This document shows positions 40,987-49,341 of a DNA stretch of 64,000 nucleotides, piece by piece. The stretch is from Thermohalobaculum sediminis. Lineage in GTDB: Bacteria > Pseudomonadota > Alphaproteobacteria > Rhodobacterales > Rhodobacteraceae. The notes under the pieces were generated by a model that worked only from the letters and a program-made list of their open reading frames with translations, was not told where the DNA came from and ran no database searches. Position 1 is the first letter of the stretch. The number at the start of each line of letters is the position of its first letter. The stretch lies in assembly GCF_023487995.1 (NCBI RefSeq), contig NZ_JAMFKN010000001.1:744001-808000 (forward strand), read 5' to 3'. Both the position numbers and the translations under genes were made by a program.

Positions 40987-41748
40987 TCAGGCGATGCACT
41001 CGCCCCCGTCGATCACCAGCGCGTGGCCGGTCATGAAGGACGAGCGGTCCGAGGCGAGGAACAGGATCGCCTCGGCGATCTCGTCCGCCGTGGCCCATCG
41101 GCCCATCGGGATCCTGTCTCGCACATGGGCCTCGAGCGCCGCGCGCCCGCCCATCTGGCGCATGAAGGGGGCGTTGAAGGGGGTGTCCACCCAGCCCGGG
41201 CAGAGCGCGTTGAAGCGGATGCCCTCGCGCGCATAGTCCAGCGCCATCTGCCGCACCATCGCGACCACCGCGTGCTTGGTGGTGGCGTAGGCGATCATCT
41301 CGCGGTCGTAGAAGACGCCCGAGTTAGACGAGGTCACGATCACCGAGCCACCGCCTTGCCGGCGCATGTGCGGCAGCACGGCACGCGCGGCGGTGAAATG
41401 CGAGCGCACGTTGAGCCGCCACGAGGCGTCCATCCCCTGGGGCGCGACCTGCTCGAGCGTGCCTTCCACCTGGATGCCGGCATGGCTGTGGAGGATGTCG
41501 ATCCGGCCGAAGCGGGCTGCGGCCTGCGCGACCAGCGCCTCGATCTGCGCATCGTCGGCGCAGTCGGTGGCAATGGGTTCGGCCACGCCGCCGGCCGCGC
41601 GGATCGCCGCCGCCGTCGCCTCGCCCGAAGCGGCGTCGCGGTCGGCGGTCACCACCGCAGCCCCCTCGCCCGCGAGCTTTAGCGCCCCTGCCCGGCCGAT
41701 GCCCGATCCCGCCCCGGTCACGATGGCGACGCGTCTCGCAAGGATCAT
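40987..41748 (-). CDS. SDR-family oxidoreductase
   Basis: Classical short-chain dehydrogenase of 253 residues. The nucleotide site reads VTGAGSGIGRA (10-20). The catalytic Ser and YxxxK are in SNSGVFYDREMIAYATTKHA, and the C terminus MTGHALVIDGGECIA is typical. An early Asp (TADRDA) favours NAD over NADP. Its start overlaps the stop of the upstream ABC permease by four bases, so it is the last gene of the transporter operon and probably oxidises the imported compound or a product of it. Confidence 0.9.
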   Translation of the reverse strand: MILARRVAIVTGAGSGIGRAGALKLAGEGAAVVTADRDAASGEATAAAIRAAGGVAEPIATDCADDAQIEALVAQAAARFGRIDILHSHAGIQVEGTLEQVAPQGMDASWRLNVRSHFTAARAVLPHMRRQGGGSVIVTSSNSGVFYDREMIAYATTKHAVVAMVRQMALDYAREGIRFNALCPGWVDTPFNAPFMRQMGGRAALEAHVRDRIPMGRWATADEIAEAILFLASDRSSFMTGHALVIDGGECIA

Positions 41749-42584
41749 GGCGCGGCACCCCCGCCGCCCGCGCCGCGGGCGCGGCGGCGCATCAGCACCT
41801 GCGCCGCGATCAGGAGCGTCAGCGAGAAGCCAAGGACCACCGTCGCGATCACGTTCGTCTCGGGCGTGATGCCGCGCCGGATCGACGAAAAGATGTAGAT
41901 CGGCAGCGTCGTCTTCGAGCCCGCGACGAAGAAGGCGATGATGAAGTCGTCGAAGCTGAAGGTGAACGAGAGCAGGAACCCCGCCAGCACCGCGGGCAGG
42001 ATCTGCGGGAAGGTCACCTGCCGGAAGGTGCCCCAGGGCGTGGCGTAGAGATCGGCCGAGGCCTCGATCAGCGACTGGTCCATGCCCTGGATGCGTGCGC
42101 GCACGATCACGATGACCAGCGCCATGGTGAACAGCGTGTGCGCCGCGATCACCGAGCCATAGCCAAGGTTGAGCCGCGGCGCGCCCTCGGGCCCGCCGGG
42201 CCAGAGCGCGGCGATCAGCGGGTTCAGCGCATCGAAGGCCGCGACCAGCGCCACCAGCGTGGCGATGCCGATAACGATGCCAGGGATGATGATCGCGATG
42301 TAGGTGAGCACGTCGAACGCCACGCGCACCGGCCCGCGCACCCGTTGCAGCGCCAGCGCCGCCATGGTGCCCATCACGGTCGCCAGCGTGGCAACCGTGC
42401 CCGCGACGATCAGGCTGTTGGTCAGCGCCTCGATGAGAAACGTGTTCTGGAAGGTCCGCGGATACCAGGCGGTCGAGCAGCACTCGAAGCTGGCCGCATG
42501 GCGCCCGGCATTGAAGCTGAACAGCACGATCAGCGCGATTGGCGCGTAGAGGAAGAGGTAGATGAAGGCGGCGTAGAGGCGCAT
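41745..42584 (-). CDS. ABC transporter permease, PotC type
   Basis: Inner-membrane permease of 279 residues with six helices. The cytoplasmic coupling motif lies in EASADLYATPWGTFRQVTFPQILPA. It is a member of the spermidine/putrescine-type (PotC/PotI) group and pairs with the PotB-like permease ending 7 bases upstream. Translation of the SDR gene is coupled to its stop codon. The substrate is set by the binding protein, so polyamine or a related cation is likely but unproven. Confidence 0.9.
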   Translation of the reverse strand: MRLYAAFIYLFLYAPIALIVLFSFNAGRHAASFECCSTAWYPRTFQNTFLIEALTNSLIVAGTVATLATVMGTMAALALQRVRGPVRVAFDVLTYIAIIIPGIVIGIATLVALVAAFDALNPLIAALWPGGPEGAPRLNLGYGSVIAAHTLFTMALVIVIVRARIQGMDQSLIEASADLYATPWGTFRQVTFPQILPAVLAGFLLSFTFSFDDFIIAFFVAGSKTTLPIYIFSSIRRGITPETNVIATVVLGFSLTLLIAAQVLMRRRARGAGGGGAAP

Positions 42585-42591
42585 CTCTCCC

Positions 42592-43464
42592 TCAGATCAG
42601 CGACGCGTCGCTGCGCGTGCGCTCGCGGCCCACGAGCGCGAGATAGGCCGCGATGGCGACCAGCATGATGACGACGAGGGCGATGGCCACGGCCGAGCCG
42701 AACGGCCAGTTGCGCGATTGCAGGAACAGGTCGACCAGCGCGTTGCCGACGAAGAACACCTTGCCCCCGCCCAGCAGCGCCGGGATCAGGTATTCGCCCA
42801 TCAACAGGATGAACACGAGCAGCGAGCCGGTCACCAGCCCCGGCATCGACAGCGGCAGCGTCACCTGCAGGAAGGTCCGCAAGGGCGTGGCACCGAGATC
42901 GTCCGAGGCTTCGAGCAGCCGCTTGTCGAGCTTCTCGAGGCTCACATAGATCGGGAACACCATCAGCGGCAGATAGCCGTAGACGATGCCGATCAGGACG
43001 GCGGTGGGCGTGTTGATCAGCCGCAGATCCTCGATGCCCACCATGTCCAAAAGGCGCGGGATGCCGCGCCCGCCCAGGATGTAGATCCACGCATAGGTGC
43101 GGATCAGGAAGCTCGTCCAGAACGGCACGATCACCAGCACCAGCAGCATCAGCTTGACCCGCGCGCCCGCCCTGACCGCGAGGTAGTAAGCCAGCGGATA
43201 GGCGATGATGACGCAGAGAGCCGTGCCCAGCGGCGCCAGCGTCAGCGTGTTGGTGAAGGCGGTGAGCCGCGCCGGCAGGTTGGCGTATTGCTCGAGCGTG
43301 AAGGCGGCCTCATAGCCGCCCGCGGGCGCCCGCTCGCCGAAGCTGAAGACGAGGACGACGGCCAGCGGCATGACGAGGAGCAAGAGGAACCAGAGCGTGG
43401 TGGGCAACAGCAGCATCGCTGTCACCCGGCTCTGGCGCCGCTCGATCGCCGTGCCGTCCGCCAT
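42592..43464 (-). CDS. ABC transporter permease, PotB type
   Basis: Inner-membrane permease of 290 residues with about six helices. The EAA-type loop reads EASDDLGATPLRTFLQVTLPLSMPG (about 188-212). It forms a heterodimer with the downstream PotC-like subunit. It starts 15 bases after the binding-protein gene. Sequence features place it with polyamine and related uptake systems rather than sugar permeases. Confidence 0.9.
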   Translation of the reverse strand: MADGTAIERRQSRVTAMLLLPTTLWFLLLLVMPLAVVLVFSFGERAPAGGYEAAFTLEQYANLPARLTAFTNTLTLAPLGTALCVIIAYPLAYYLAVRAGARVKLMLLVLVIVPFWTSFLIRTYAWIYILGGRGIPRLLDMVGIEDLRLINTPTAVLIGIVYGYLPLMVFPIYVSLEKLDKRLLEASDDLGATPLRTFLQVTLPLSMPGLVTGSLLVFILLMGEYLIPALLGGGKVFFVGNALVDLFLQSRNWPFGSAVAIALVVIMLVAIAAYLALVGRERTRSDASLI

Positions 43465-43479
43465 CGCCCCCGCCCCCCG

Positions 43480-44637
43480 TCAGGCCGCCTTGAAGCGGGC
43501 CATGATCTCGGCCCTGAGCGGGTCGGTCAGCGTCACCGCCGCGCCGAACTCGAGCGGGTCGAGCAACTCCTTCGCCGGATACATGATGGGGTTCGACGTC
43601 ATCTCGGCGGGCAGGAGCGCGGTGGTGCGGGTGTCGGGCACCGGGTAGCCATGCGCCTCGACCTCGCGGGCGTTCACCTCGGGGTCGAGCAGGAAGTCGA
43701 TGAAGGCATAAGCCGCGTCGAGATGCGGGGCTTCCTTGGGGATGGCGTAGAAGTCGCTCCAGAGCTCGCCGCCTTCCTTGCCCAGCACGTAGTCGATCTC
43801 GGGCATGTCGCGGTTGAGCTGCAGCCCGTCGCCGGTCCATGCGATCGACATCCACGCGTCCGTCGAGCGCATCGAGGGCTGGTAGTCCGAGTTGATGGCA
43901 AAGAGATGCGGCTTCGACTCGATCAGCAGCTTCTCGGCCTCGGCCAGCTCCTTCGGGTCAACGGAATTGAAGGAATAGCCAAAATACTTCAACGCGTTGC
44001 CGATGGTGGTGAGCTGGTAGTCATGCACCATCACCCGGCCCGACGCCTCGGCGCGGGTCACGTCCCAGAACGCCTTCCAGGTGTCGAGCGGCATCTTGAG
44101 CTTGTCGCGGTTCACCACGAAGCCGGTGGTGCCCCAGTTCTTCGGCACGGCATAGACCTGGCCGTTGACCGAGCCCGGCTCGATGAACCGCGCCTCGTAG
44201 GCGCTCTCCACGAAGTTCGGGATGCGCGAAAGGTCCAGCGGCTGGATCAGGTCGAGATCGACATAGGTGGTGATCGTGTAGTTCGTGGGCACGAACACGT
44301 CCCAGCCGGTGCCGCCCGCCTGAAGCTTGGCCAGCATCTCCTCGTTCGAGCCGAAGACGCTGACCTGCACCTCGGCGCCCGTCATCTCGGTGAACTTCGC
44401 GTAGTTGTCGGGGTTGAAGTAGTTGGGCCAGGTGGCGACCGAGACGCGGTCGCCGATCTTGCCCTGTGCCCAGGCCCTGCCGCGCAGGCCGGGCACCGCG
44501 CTCGCCATCACGGCAGTCGCGAGCCCGAGGCCGGTCACCCCCAGGAAATGGCGGCGGCTGACCGAGCCCTTCTGGTAGCGGCGAAGCTGGCGGAGGAACT
44601 CGTCCGCGCCGATCGGATCCGGAAACTTCCTCGTCAT
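43480..44637 (-). CDS. periplasmic polyamine-type binding protein (PotD/PotF-like)
   Basis: Extracytoplasmic solute-binding protein of 385 residues. A twin-arginine leader (SRRHFLGVTG at 27-36) suggests Tat export, with a signal end near WAQG (about 56). The mature chain has VATWPNYFNPDNYAKF and WDVFVPTNYTITTYVD, as in the spermidine/putrescine group. Acidic and aromatic residues typical of a cation pocket are frequent. The gene lies between the ATPase and the permeases. Substrate specificity within amine compounds is open. Confidence 0.9.
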   Translation of the reverse strand: MTRKFPDPIGADEFLRQLRRYQKGSVSRRHFLGVTGLGLATAVMASAVPGLRGRAWAQGKIGDRVSVATWPNYFNPDNYAKFTEMTGAEVQVSVFGSNEEMLAKLQAGGTGWDVFVPTNYTITTYVDLDLIQPLDLSRIPNFVESAYEARFIEPGSVNGQVYAVPKNWGTTGFVVNRDKLKMPLDTWKAFWDVTRAEASGRVMVHDYQLTTIGNALKYFGYSFNSVDPKELAEAEKLLIESKPHLFAINSDYQPSMRSTDAWMSIAWTGDGLQLNRDMPEIDYVLGKEGGELWSDFYAIPKEAPHLDAAYAFIDFLLDPEVNAREVEAHGYPVPDTRTTALLPAEMTSNPIMYPAKELLDPLEFGAAVTLTDPLRAEIMARFKAA

Positions 44638-44702
44638 CGTGTGGATCTCCCTGTTCCTGATCTCTCCACGTCCGGCCCGCAGGCGCGCGCGCGCCCCGGC
44701 CC

Positions 44703-45848
44703 TCAGTCGTCCCCCAGCACGAGAGCCGACCGGTCGTTCCAGGCGATGGTGACCGCCTGACCTTCCCCGAAGCTGCCACGCTCTTCCTCGGCGAGCTTCG
44801 GGACCAGTGCGAGCATGTCGCCGATACCCTCGACGGCGACCAGATATTCGGTGTGCTCGCCGAGGAAGATCCGGTTACGGATCCGCCCGGCCAGCGCAAC
44901 GTCGAAGCCGCCGGAGGCAGCGCCGTCGGGCAGGATGGCGACGGTCTCGGGCCGCACCGCCAGCACGGCCTTCTCGCCCTCGCCCAGCGCCCGGCCGCCC
45001 GCCGGGCGGCGCCCGCCGAAGCCGCGGCCATGCGGGTCGCGCAGGCCGCCCCCGGCGCGCGCGGTGCCGGCGATGAAATTCGACTTGCCGACGAAATCGG
45101 CGACATAGGCGTTCGCCGGCTCGTCGTAGAGCTCGCGCGCGCCGCCCATCTGCACGATGCGCCCGTCGCGCATGATGCAGATGGTGTCGGACATCGACAG
45201 GGCCTCCTCCTGGTCGTGCGTCACCAGCACGAAGGTGATGCCGACATCGCGCTGCAGGGTCTGGAGCTCGATCTGCATGTCGCGCCTGAGCTTGCGGTCC
45301 AGCGCCGCCAGCGGCTCGTCCAGCAGCAGCACCGTGGGCCGGTTGACCAGCGCGCGGGCCAGCGCCACGCGCTGCTGCTGCCCGCCCGAGAGCTCCCAGC
45401 TGCGGCGCCCCTCGAACCCCGAGAGCCGCACGAGCTCGAGCGCCTCGCCGACCTGCCGGCGGATCGTGTCGCGGTCGGGCCGCGGCCGGCGCTGCCGCAG
45501 CCCGTATGCCACGTTGTCGAAGACGTCGAGATGCGGGAACAGCGCGTAGTGCTGGAACACCATGTTGACCGGGCGCCGGTGCGCGGGCGTGCCGACGACC
45601 GAGCGCCCCTCGATCAGCACGTCGCCCTCGCTCGGCTGCTCGAAGCCCGCGATCATCCTGAGCGAGGTGGTCTTGCCGCAGCCCGAGGGGCCGAGGAAGC
45701 TGAAGAACCCGCCGCGGGCCACTTGCAGGTCCATCGACTGCACGGCGGTGACCGCACCGAAACGCTTGGTCACGCCGCGGAATTCGATATCGAAGTCGGA
45801 CGTGGCCTGCGTCTGCACGTCTATGCCCCGTTCCCCGGTCTGCCCCAT
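44703..45848 (-). CDS. ABC transporter ATPase, PotA type
   Basis: ATP-hydrolysing subunit of 381 residues. Walker A is GPSGCGKT (53-60), the signature LSGGQQQR (153-160), Walker B VLLLDEP (173-179), and a TOBE domain occupies the last third (about 290-375). It powers the polyamine-type importer encoded downstream. The ATG at 45848 is a reasonable start, but a GTG ten codons later (IDVQTQ) is possible. It is the first gene of a five-gene operon ending with the SDR gene. Confidence 0.92.
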   Translation of the reverse strand: MGQTGERGIDVQTQATSDFDIEFRGVTKRFGAVTAVQSMDLQVARGGFFSFLGPSGCGKTTSLRMIAGFEQPSEGDVLIEGRSVVGTPAHRRPVNMVFQHYALFPHLDVFDNVAYGLRQRRPRPDRDTIRRQVGEALELVRLSGFEGRRSWELSGGQQQRVALARALVNRPTVLLLDEPLAALDRKLRRDMQIELQTLQRDVGITFVLVTHDQEEALSMSDTICIMRDGRIVQMGGARELYDEPANAYVADFVGKSNFIAGTARAGGGLRDPHGRGFGGRRPAGGRALGEGEKAVLAVRPETVAILPDGAASGGFDVALAGRIRNRIFLGEHTEYLVAVEGIGDMLALVPKLAEEERGSFGEGQAVTIAWNDRSALVLGDD

Positions 45849-45860
45849 CGAATGCGTGAA

Positions 45861-45929
45861 GCGGGGTCTATATCCCCCGCGGCCAGTGATGCTCCCAGAA
45901 ACGGTTTCGCATTGATATACCTCCGGAGG
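45861..45929. promoter_or_regulatory. dyads in the divergent region between the ABC operon and LuxR gene
   Basis: Two symmetrical sequences lie in the 151-base divergent gap. GCGGGG-N8-CCCCGC is at 45861-45880, and a perfect CCTCCGGAGG (45920-45929) sits inside ATAC...GTAT-like flanks. The second is a plausible site for the adjacent LuxR-type regulator. Confidence 0.4.
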
Positions 45930-45999
45930 AGTATTTCCCGGCGCGCCGCCCCGTCGCAGGCTTGCCGCGCAGGGCGACCGAGCGGGACGGACGGTGGCG

Positions 46000-46806
46000 A
46001 TGACGGCGCAGGCGCGCGAATGGCACGAGGGGACCGGGCGGGTGGTCGCGGCGCTGAGGACGCCCGACTTCGCGCCCCGCCTCGTCGAGGCGCTGGGCAC
46101 ACTGGTCGCGTTCGACCACTCGGTGATGTTCGCCTATCGCGGCGACGCCCGGCCGCTCGACCTCTTCGACAATTTCGGCATGAAGCGGCGCGAGGTGTTC
46201 GTCTCCATCTACCAGGACGGGCCCTATCTGCTCGACCCCTTCTTCCAGGCCTGCCGCAACAGGGTTGCGCCGGGGCTCTACCGGATCCGCGAGCTGGCGC
46301 CGGACCGGTTCTATCAGAGCGAATACTTCCGCTCGTATTACGTGAGCACGGGGCTTGCCGAGGAGATCGGCTTCATCGTCGCCCTGCCCTCGGAGGTCCG
46401 CGTGGTCATCTCGCTGATGCGGGCGGGCAATCGTCCCGCCTTCAGCGAGCGCGAGATGCGCCGGCTGCGCGAGGTCGAGCCCTTCGTGCTGGCCGCCGCC
46501 GCCGCCAACTGGGAGAGCCTCGCAAGCCGCTTCGAGGGCGGCGAGGACGCGCGCAAGAGCGACATCCTCGGGCGTTATCTGGACGACGCGTTCCGCAACT
46601 TCGGCCGCTCGGTCCTGACCCCGCGCGAGTCCGAGGTGGTGAGCCTGGTGCTGCGCGGCCACTCGTCCGAGTCGATCGCCCGCGTGCTCGACATCGCGCC
46701 GGGGACGGTCAAGATCCACCGGCGCAACATCTATGCCAAGCTTGGCATCTCCTCGCAGGCCAACCTGTTCTCGCTGTTCATCTCGGGCCTGAGCGGCGAG
46801 CGCTGA
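46000..46806 (+). CDS. LuxR-family transcriptional regulator
   Basis: Regulator of 268 residues with a C-terminal LuxR/FixJ helix-turn-helix (about 205-262: LTPRESEVVSLVLRGHSSESIARVLDIAPGTVKIHRRNIY). The N-terminal region (about 1-190) is an unassigned sensor with FAYRGDARPLDLFDNF and YQDGPYLLDPFFQ. It does not show the acyl-homoserine-lactone pocket pattern. It is divergent from the ABC operon and probably controls it. The start could be the GTG six bases upstream. Confidence 0.87.
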   Translation: MTAQAREWHEGTGRVVAALRTPDFAPRLVEALGTLVAFDHSVMFAYRGDARPLDLFDNFGMKRREVFVSIYQDGPYLLDPFFQACRNRVAPGLYRIRELAPDRFYQSEYFRSYYVSTGLAEEIGFIVALPSEVRVVISLMRAGNRPAFSEREMRRLREVEPFVLAAAAANWESLASRFEGGEDARKSDILGRYLDDAFRNFGRSVLTPRESEVVSLVLRGHSSESIARVLDIAPGTVKIHRRNIYAKLGISSQANLFSLFISGLSGER

Positions 46807-46857
46807 GACCGGGCCGCGTGGGGTGAAATCCTGCCCGGGCGGTGGCATGATCGCGCG

Positions 46858-47751
46858 ATGACCGAGCCGGCCCACGAATGCCCGCACCCCTCGACCGCGC
46901 CGCGCGCGGGGCTCGCGGCCGACCAGATCGCCGACCGGCTGGAGGAAGCCGCCGATCTCCTCGAGGCACAGGACGCCAACCGCTTTCGCGTCATGGCCTA
47001 CCGGCGGGCCGCCGGAACCCTGCGGGGGCTGGACCGCGACCCCGCGGCCATCCTTGCGGAGCGGGGCCTCGACGGCCTCGTCGCGCTGCCGGGCATCGGC
47101 GCGAGCCTTGCGCGCGCGATCGACGAGATGGTCGAGACGGGCCGGTGGGCGCAGCTCGAACGCCTGCGCGGCGAGAGCGAGCCGGAGGAGCTGTTCCGCG
47201 TTCTGTCCGGCATCGGCCCCGACCTTGCGAAGCGCATCCACGACCAGCTGCATGTCGACACGCTCGAGGCCCTCGAGATCGCGGCGCATGACGGGCGGCT
47301 CGAGACGGTTCCGGGGATCGGGCCGCGCCGCGCGGCCTCGATCCGCGCATCGCTCGGCGCCACGCTGGCCAGACGCCGCCGCAAGTCGCCCGAGGATCAC
47401 GGCGAGCCGCCCGTCGCGCAAGTGCTGGCGGTCGATGCCGACTACCGGCGGCGCGCCGCCGAGGGGCGCCTGCGGCGGATCGCACCGAAGCGCTTCAACC
47501 CCGAGGGCGAGGCCTGGCTGCCGGTGATGCATGACGAGCGCGACGGGTGGTCCTTCACGGCGCTCTTCTCGAACACCGCGCTCGCCCACCAGCTTGGCCG
47601 GACGCGCGACTGGGTGGTGATCTATTTCAGCCGCGACGGCGGAGCCGAGGGGCAGCGGACCGTCGTCACCGAGACGCGCGGCCCACTGGAGGGACAGCGC
47701 GTCGTGCGCGGGCGGGAGGCCGAGTGCCGGCGGCATTACCTCGCGGGATAG
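46858..47751 (+). CDS. helix-hairpin-helix protein related to the PolX N-terminal region
   Basis: Protein of 297 residues. Residues 20-65 resemble the 8-kDa domain of DNA polymerase beta/PolX (DQIADRLEEAADLLEAQDANRFRV). Three helix-hairpin-helix motifs follow: PGIG at 78-81, SGIG at 117-120 and PGIG at 152-155. The polymerase palm and PHP domains of PolX are absent. Instead, residues 195-297 form a different domain (FNPEGEAWLPVMHDERDGW, then WVVIYFSRDG). Gap binding or DNA-repair support is likely; catalysis is unproven. Confidence 0.75.
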   Translation: MTEPAHECPHPSTAPRAGLAADQIADRLEEAADLLEAQDANRFRVMAYRRAAGTLRGLDRDPAAILAERGLDGLVALPGIGASLARAIDEMVETGRWAQLERLRGESEPEELFRVLSGIGPDLAKRIHDQLHVDTLEALEIAAHDGRLETVPGIGPRRAASIRASLGATLARRRRKSPEDHGEPPVAQVLAVDADYRRRAAEGRLRRIAPKRFNPEGEAWLPVMHDERDGWSFTALFSNTALAHQLGRTRDWVVIYFSRDGGAEGQRTVVTETRGPLEGQRVVRGREAECRRHYLAG

Positions 47752-47785
47752 CGCCGCGCCGCCCGCGCGACCTGCGCGGCGGCGG

Positions 47786-48505
47786 TCAGTGTCCCGGCTC
47801 GCTGGCGGCGCTGAGCGAGCTGCGGGTCCAGGTGTCGGGCCGTTTCAGGAAGTCGTGCAGGGTCTTGCCGCGCTCGGCCCGAAAGCGATCGCCGGTGACC
47901 GAGAAGTCCGTGATCCGGTCCAGCCGGAAAGTGCGGAAATCGTCCCGCAACTCGCACCACGCGGCGAGGATCCAGACCGGGCCGAAGAAGGCGAGCGACA
48001 GCGGCCGCACGGTGCGCTGGCTGGCCTGGCCGATCACGTCGCGATAGCCGAAATGCACCTTGATCTGGTGGCGCAGGGCCCGGCGCAGCTCGGCGAGGTC
48101 GAACTCGACCGGCTCCATGTGCCAGGACGAGGGGGCGAGGAGCGCGGTGCCCTCCATGTAGTTGCGCAGGCGCTCGGGGATCGCCGCCTCGATCCTTGCG
48201 ATGGCGTTACCGGCGGCCTCGGCAAGCTCGGCGTCGCCCCAGCTCTCGACGATGCGCGCGCCGAGCACCAGCGCCTCGATCTCCTGCTCGGCGAACATCA
48301 GGGGCGGCAGGTCGTAGCCGGGCCTGAGGACATAGCCGACCCCGGCCTCGCCCTCGATCGGCACGCCGCTGGCCATCAGGTCGCGGATGTCGCGGTAGAT
48401 CGTGCGCTCGGACACCTCCAGCGCCTCGCCGAGATCGCGGGCGCGGATCGTCGGCTTGCGGCGCATGAGCTGGATGATCTCGAAAAGCCGGTCGGCGCGG
48501 CGCAT
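47786..48505 (-). CDS. WYL-domain transcriptional regulator (YafY/DeoR type)
   Basis: Regulator of 239 residues. An N-terminal winged helix (RRADRLFEIIQLMRRKPTIRARDL to about 60) is followed by a WYL domain (about 135-220, with HQIKVHFGYRD and SLAFFGPVWILAAWCELRDDFR) that binds ligands or nucleic acid. The ATG at 48505 follows ggaggtgcg. It faces a 540-base, dyad-rich gap and the DUF1127 gene, and may bind there. WYL regulators often respond to DNA damage or phage. Confidence 0.87.
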   Translation of the reverse strand: MRRADRLFEIIQLMRRKPTIRARDLGEALEVSERTIYRDIRDLMASGVPIEGEAGVGYVLRPGYDLPPLMFAEQEIEALVLGARIVESWGDAELAEAAGNAIARIEAAIPERLRNYMEGTALLAPSSWHMEPVEFDLAELRRALRHQIKVHFGYRDVIGQASQRTVRPLSLAFFGPVWILAAWCELRDDFRTFRLDRITDFSVTGDRFRAERGKTLHDFLKRPDTWTRSSLSAASEPGH

Positions 48506-49045
48506 CGCACCTCCTCCAAGCCGTGACGGTCGCGCGCCCGACGCGCCCGCCGGCGGTAGCGTCACCAGGGGCGGGTGTTCGACAGGGCGGCCGCGAGGCC
48601 GATCTCCCCGCAGGCCGCCGCGGAGCCGAACGCGCCCCGTGCTTCTCCCGCCCTGTGGACGGTCGGAGCCGGAGCGTCGTTGCGCCCCAGGGAGCAGCCG
48701 ATCCGGGCACTGGTTTCCATGAGCTGACACTCCGGGCTTTCGTCCCAAGGCGACCGGACGACCTATCCAACCGCGTTTCACCGCGAAATTCAAGGAACCG
48801 GCCTGGCGCGCATGACGTGCCGCCGGACGGCCCGGGGCGCGGGAAACCCGCGGGGGAAAAGGCCTTTTCGGGCTCACTGCGCAGGACGGCGAGGACCCGC
48901 CGCCGATCCCGCCGGAAGGCTGCTGACAGCACGCTGTCAGGAGGGACGCGGCGCTGCTGCCACAAGGCTGTCAGCAGGCATCGCGGATGATGCATCCGAC
49001 GCGGCGCCACCGATCCGCCGCCACCCCGACAGAAGGAAGACCGAC
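48506..49045. other. 540-base gene-free gap with several dyads
   Basis: No convincing protein gene is seen. The left 300 bases have no feature beyond the WYL promoter. The right part holds four dyads within 140 bases (48838-48974), before the DUF1127 gene. Confidence 0.5.
48838..48974. promoter_or_regulatory. cluster of palindromes and repeated CTGTCAG half-sites
   Basis: CGCGGG-AAA-CCCGCG (48838-48852) and the perfect palindrome GAAAAGGCCTTTTC (48856-48869) come first. CTGACAG-CACG-CTGTCAG (48923-48940) follows, and a third copy CTGTCAG lies at 48968-48974. The repeated seven-base half-site looks like an operator, for WYL or another regulator. Confidence 0.45.
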
Positions 49046-49282
49046 ATGACCAGGCCTGCACCGATTCCCTCCCTGCCCCTCGCCGGCACCCGCGCGCTGG
49101 TCCGCGCGGCGGCGGGCTTGCGCGCCGCCTTCGTCGCGATCGACGAGGCGCGGCGGGTCCGCAGGACGATCCGGATGCTGCAGGGCTTGAGCGATCACGC
49201 CCTGCACGACATCGGCGTCGCACGCGGCGAGATCGAGGCCGTGGCGCGCGGCCGGTCCGGGCATCCCCGGCGCCGGAACTGA
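49046..49282 (+). CDS. DUF1127 small basic protein
   Basis: Protein of 78 residues. The DUF1127 core is in the C-terminal half (MLQGLSDHALHDIGVARGEIEAVARGR, residues 44-70), preceded by a basic amphipathic stretch. Such proteins in alphaproteobacteria affect RNA turnover, phosphate and colony behaviour, but the exact role is unclear. The ATG at 49046 has an agaaggaag ribosome site. It stands alone after the dyad-rich region. Confidence 0.85.
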   Translation: MTRPAPIPSLPLAGTRALVRAAAGLRAAFVAIDEARRVRRTIRMLQGLSDHALHDIGVARGEIEAVARGRSGHPRRRN

Positions 49283-49341
49283 TGCCCTGCACCACGACCG
49301 CGGGGCGCGCGCTCCCGACCGGCGGGCGCGCGTGCCTCGTC

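Noticed and set aside
48812-49045. Upstream extension of the DUF1127 frame
   Set aside because: The family starts near the ATG at 49046, which has a good ribosome site; the extension runs through palindromes.
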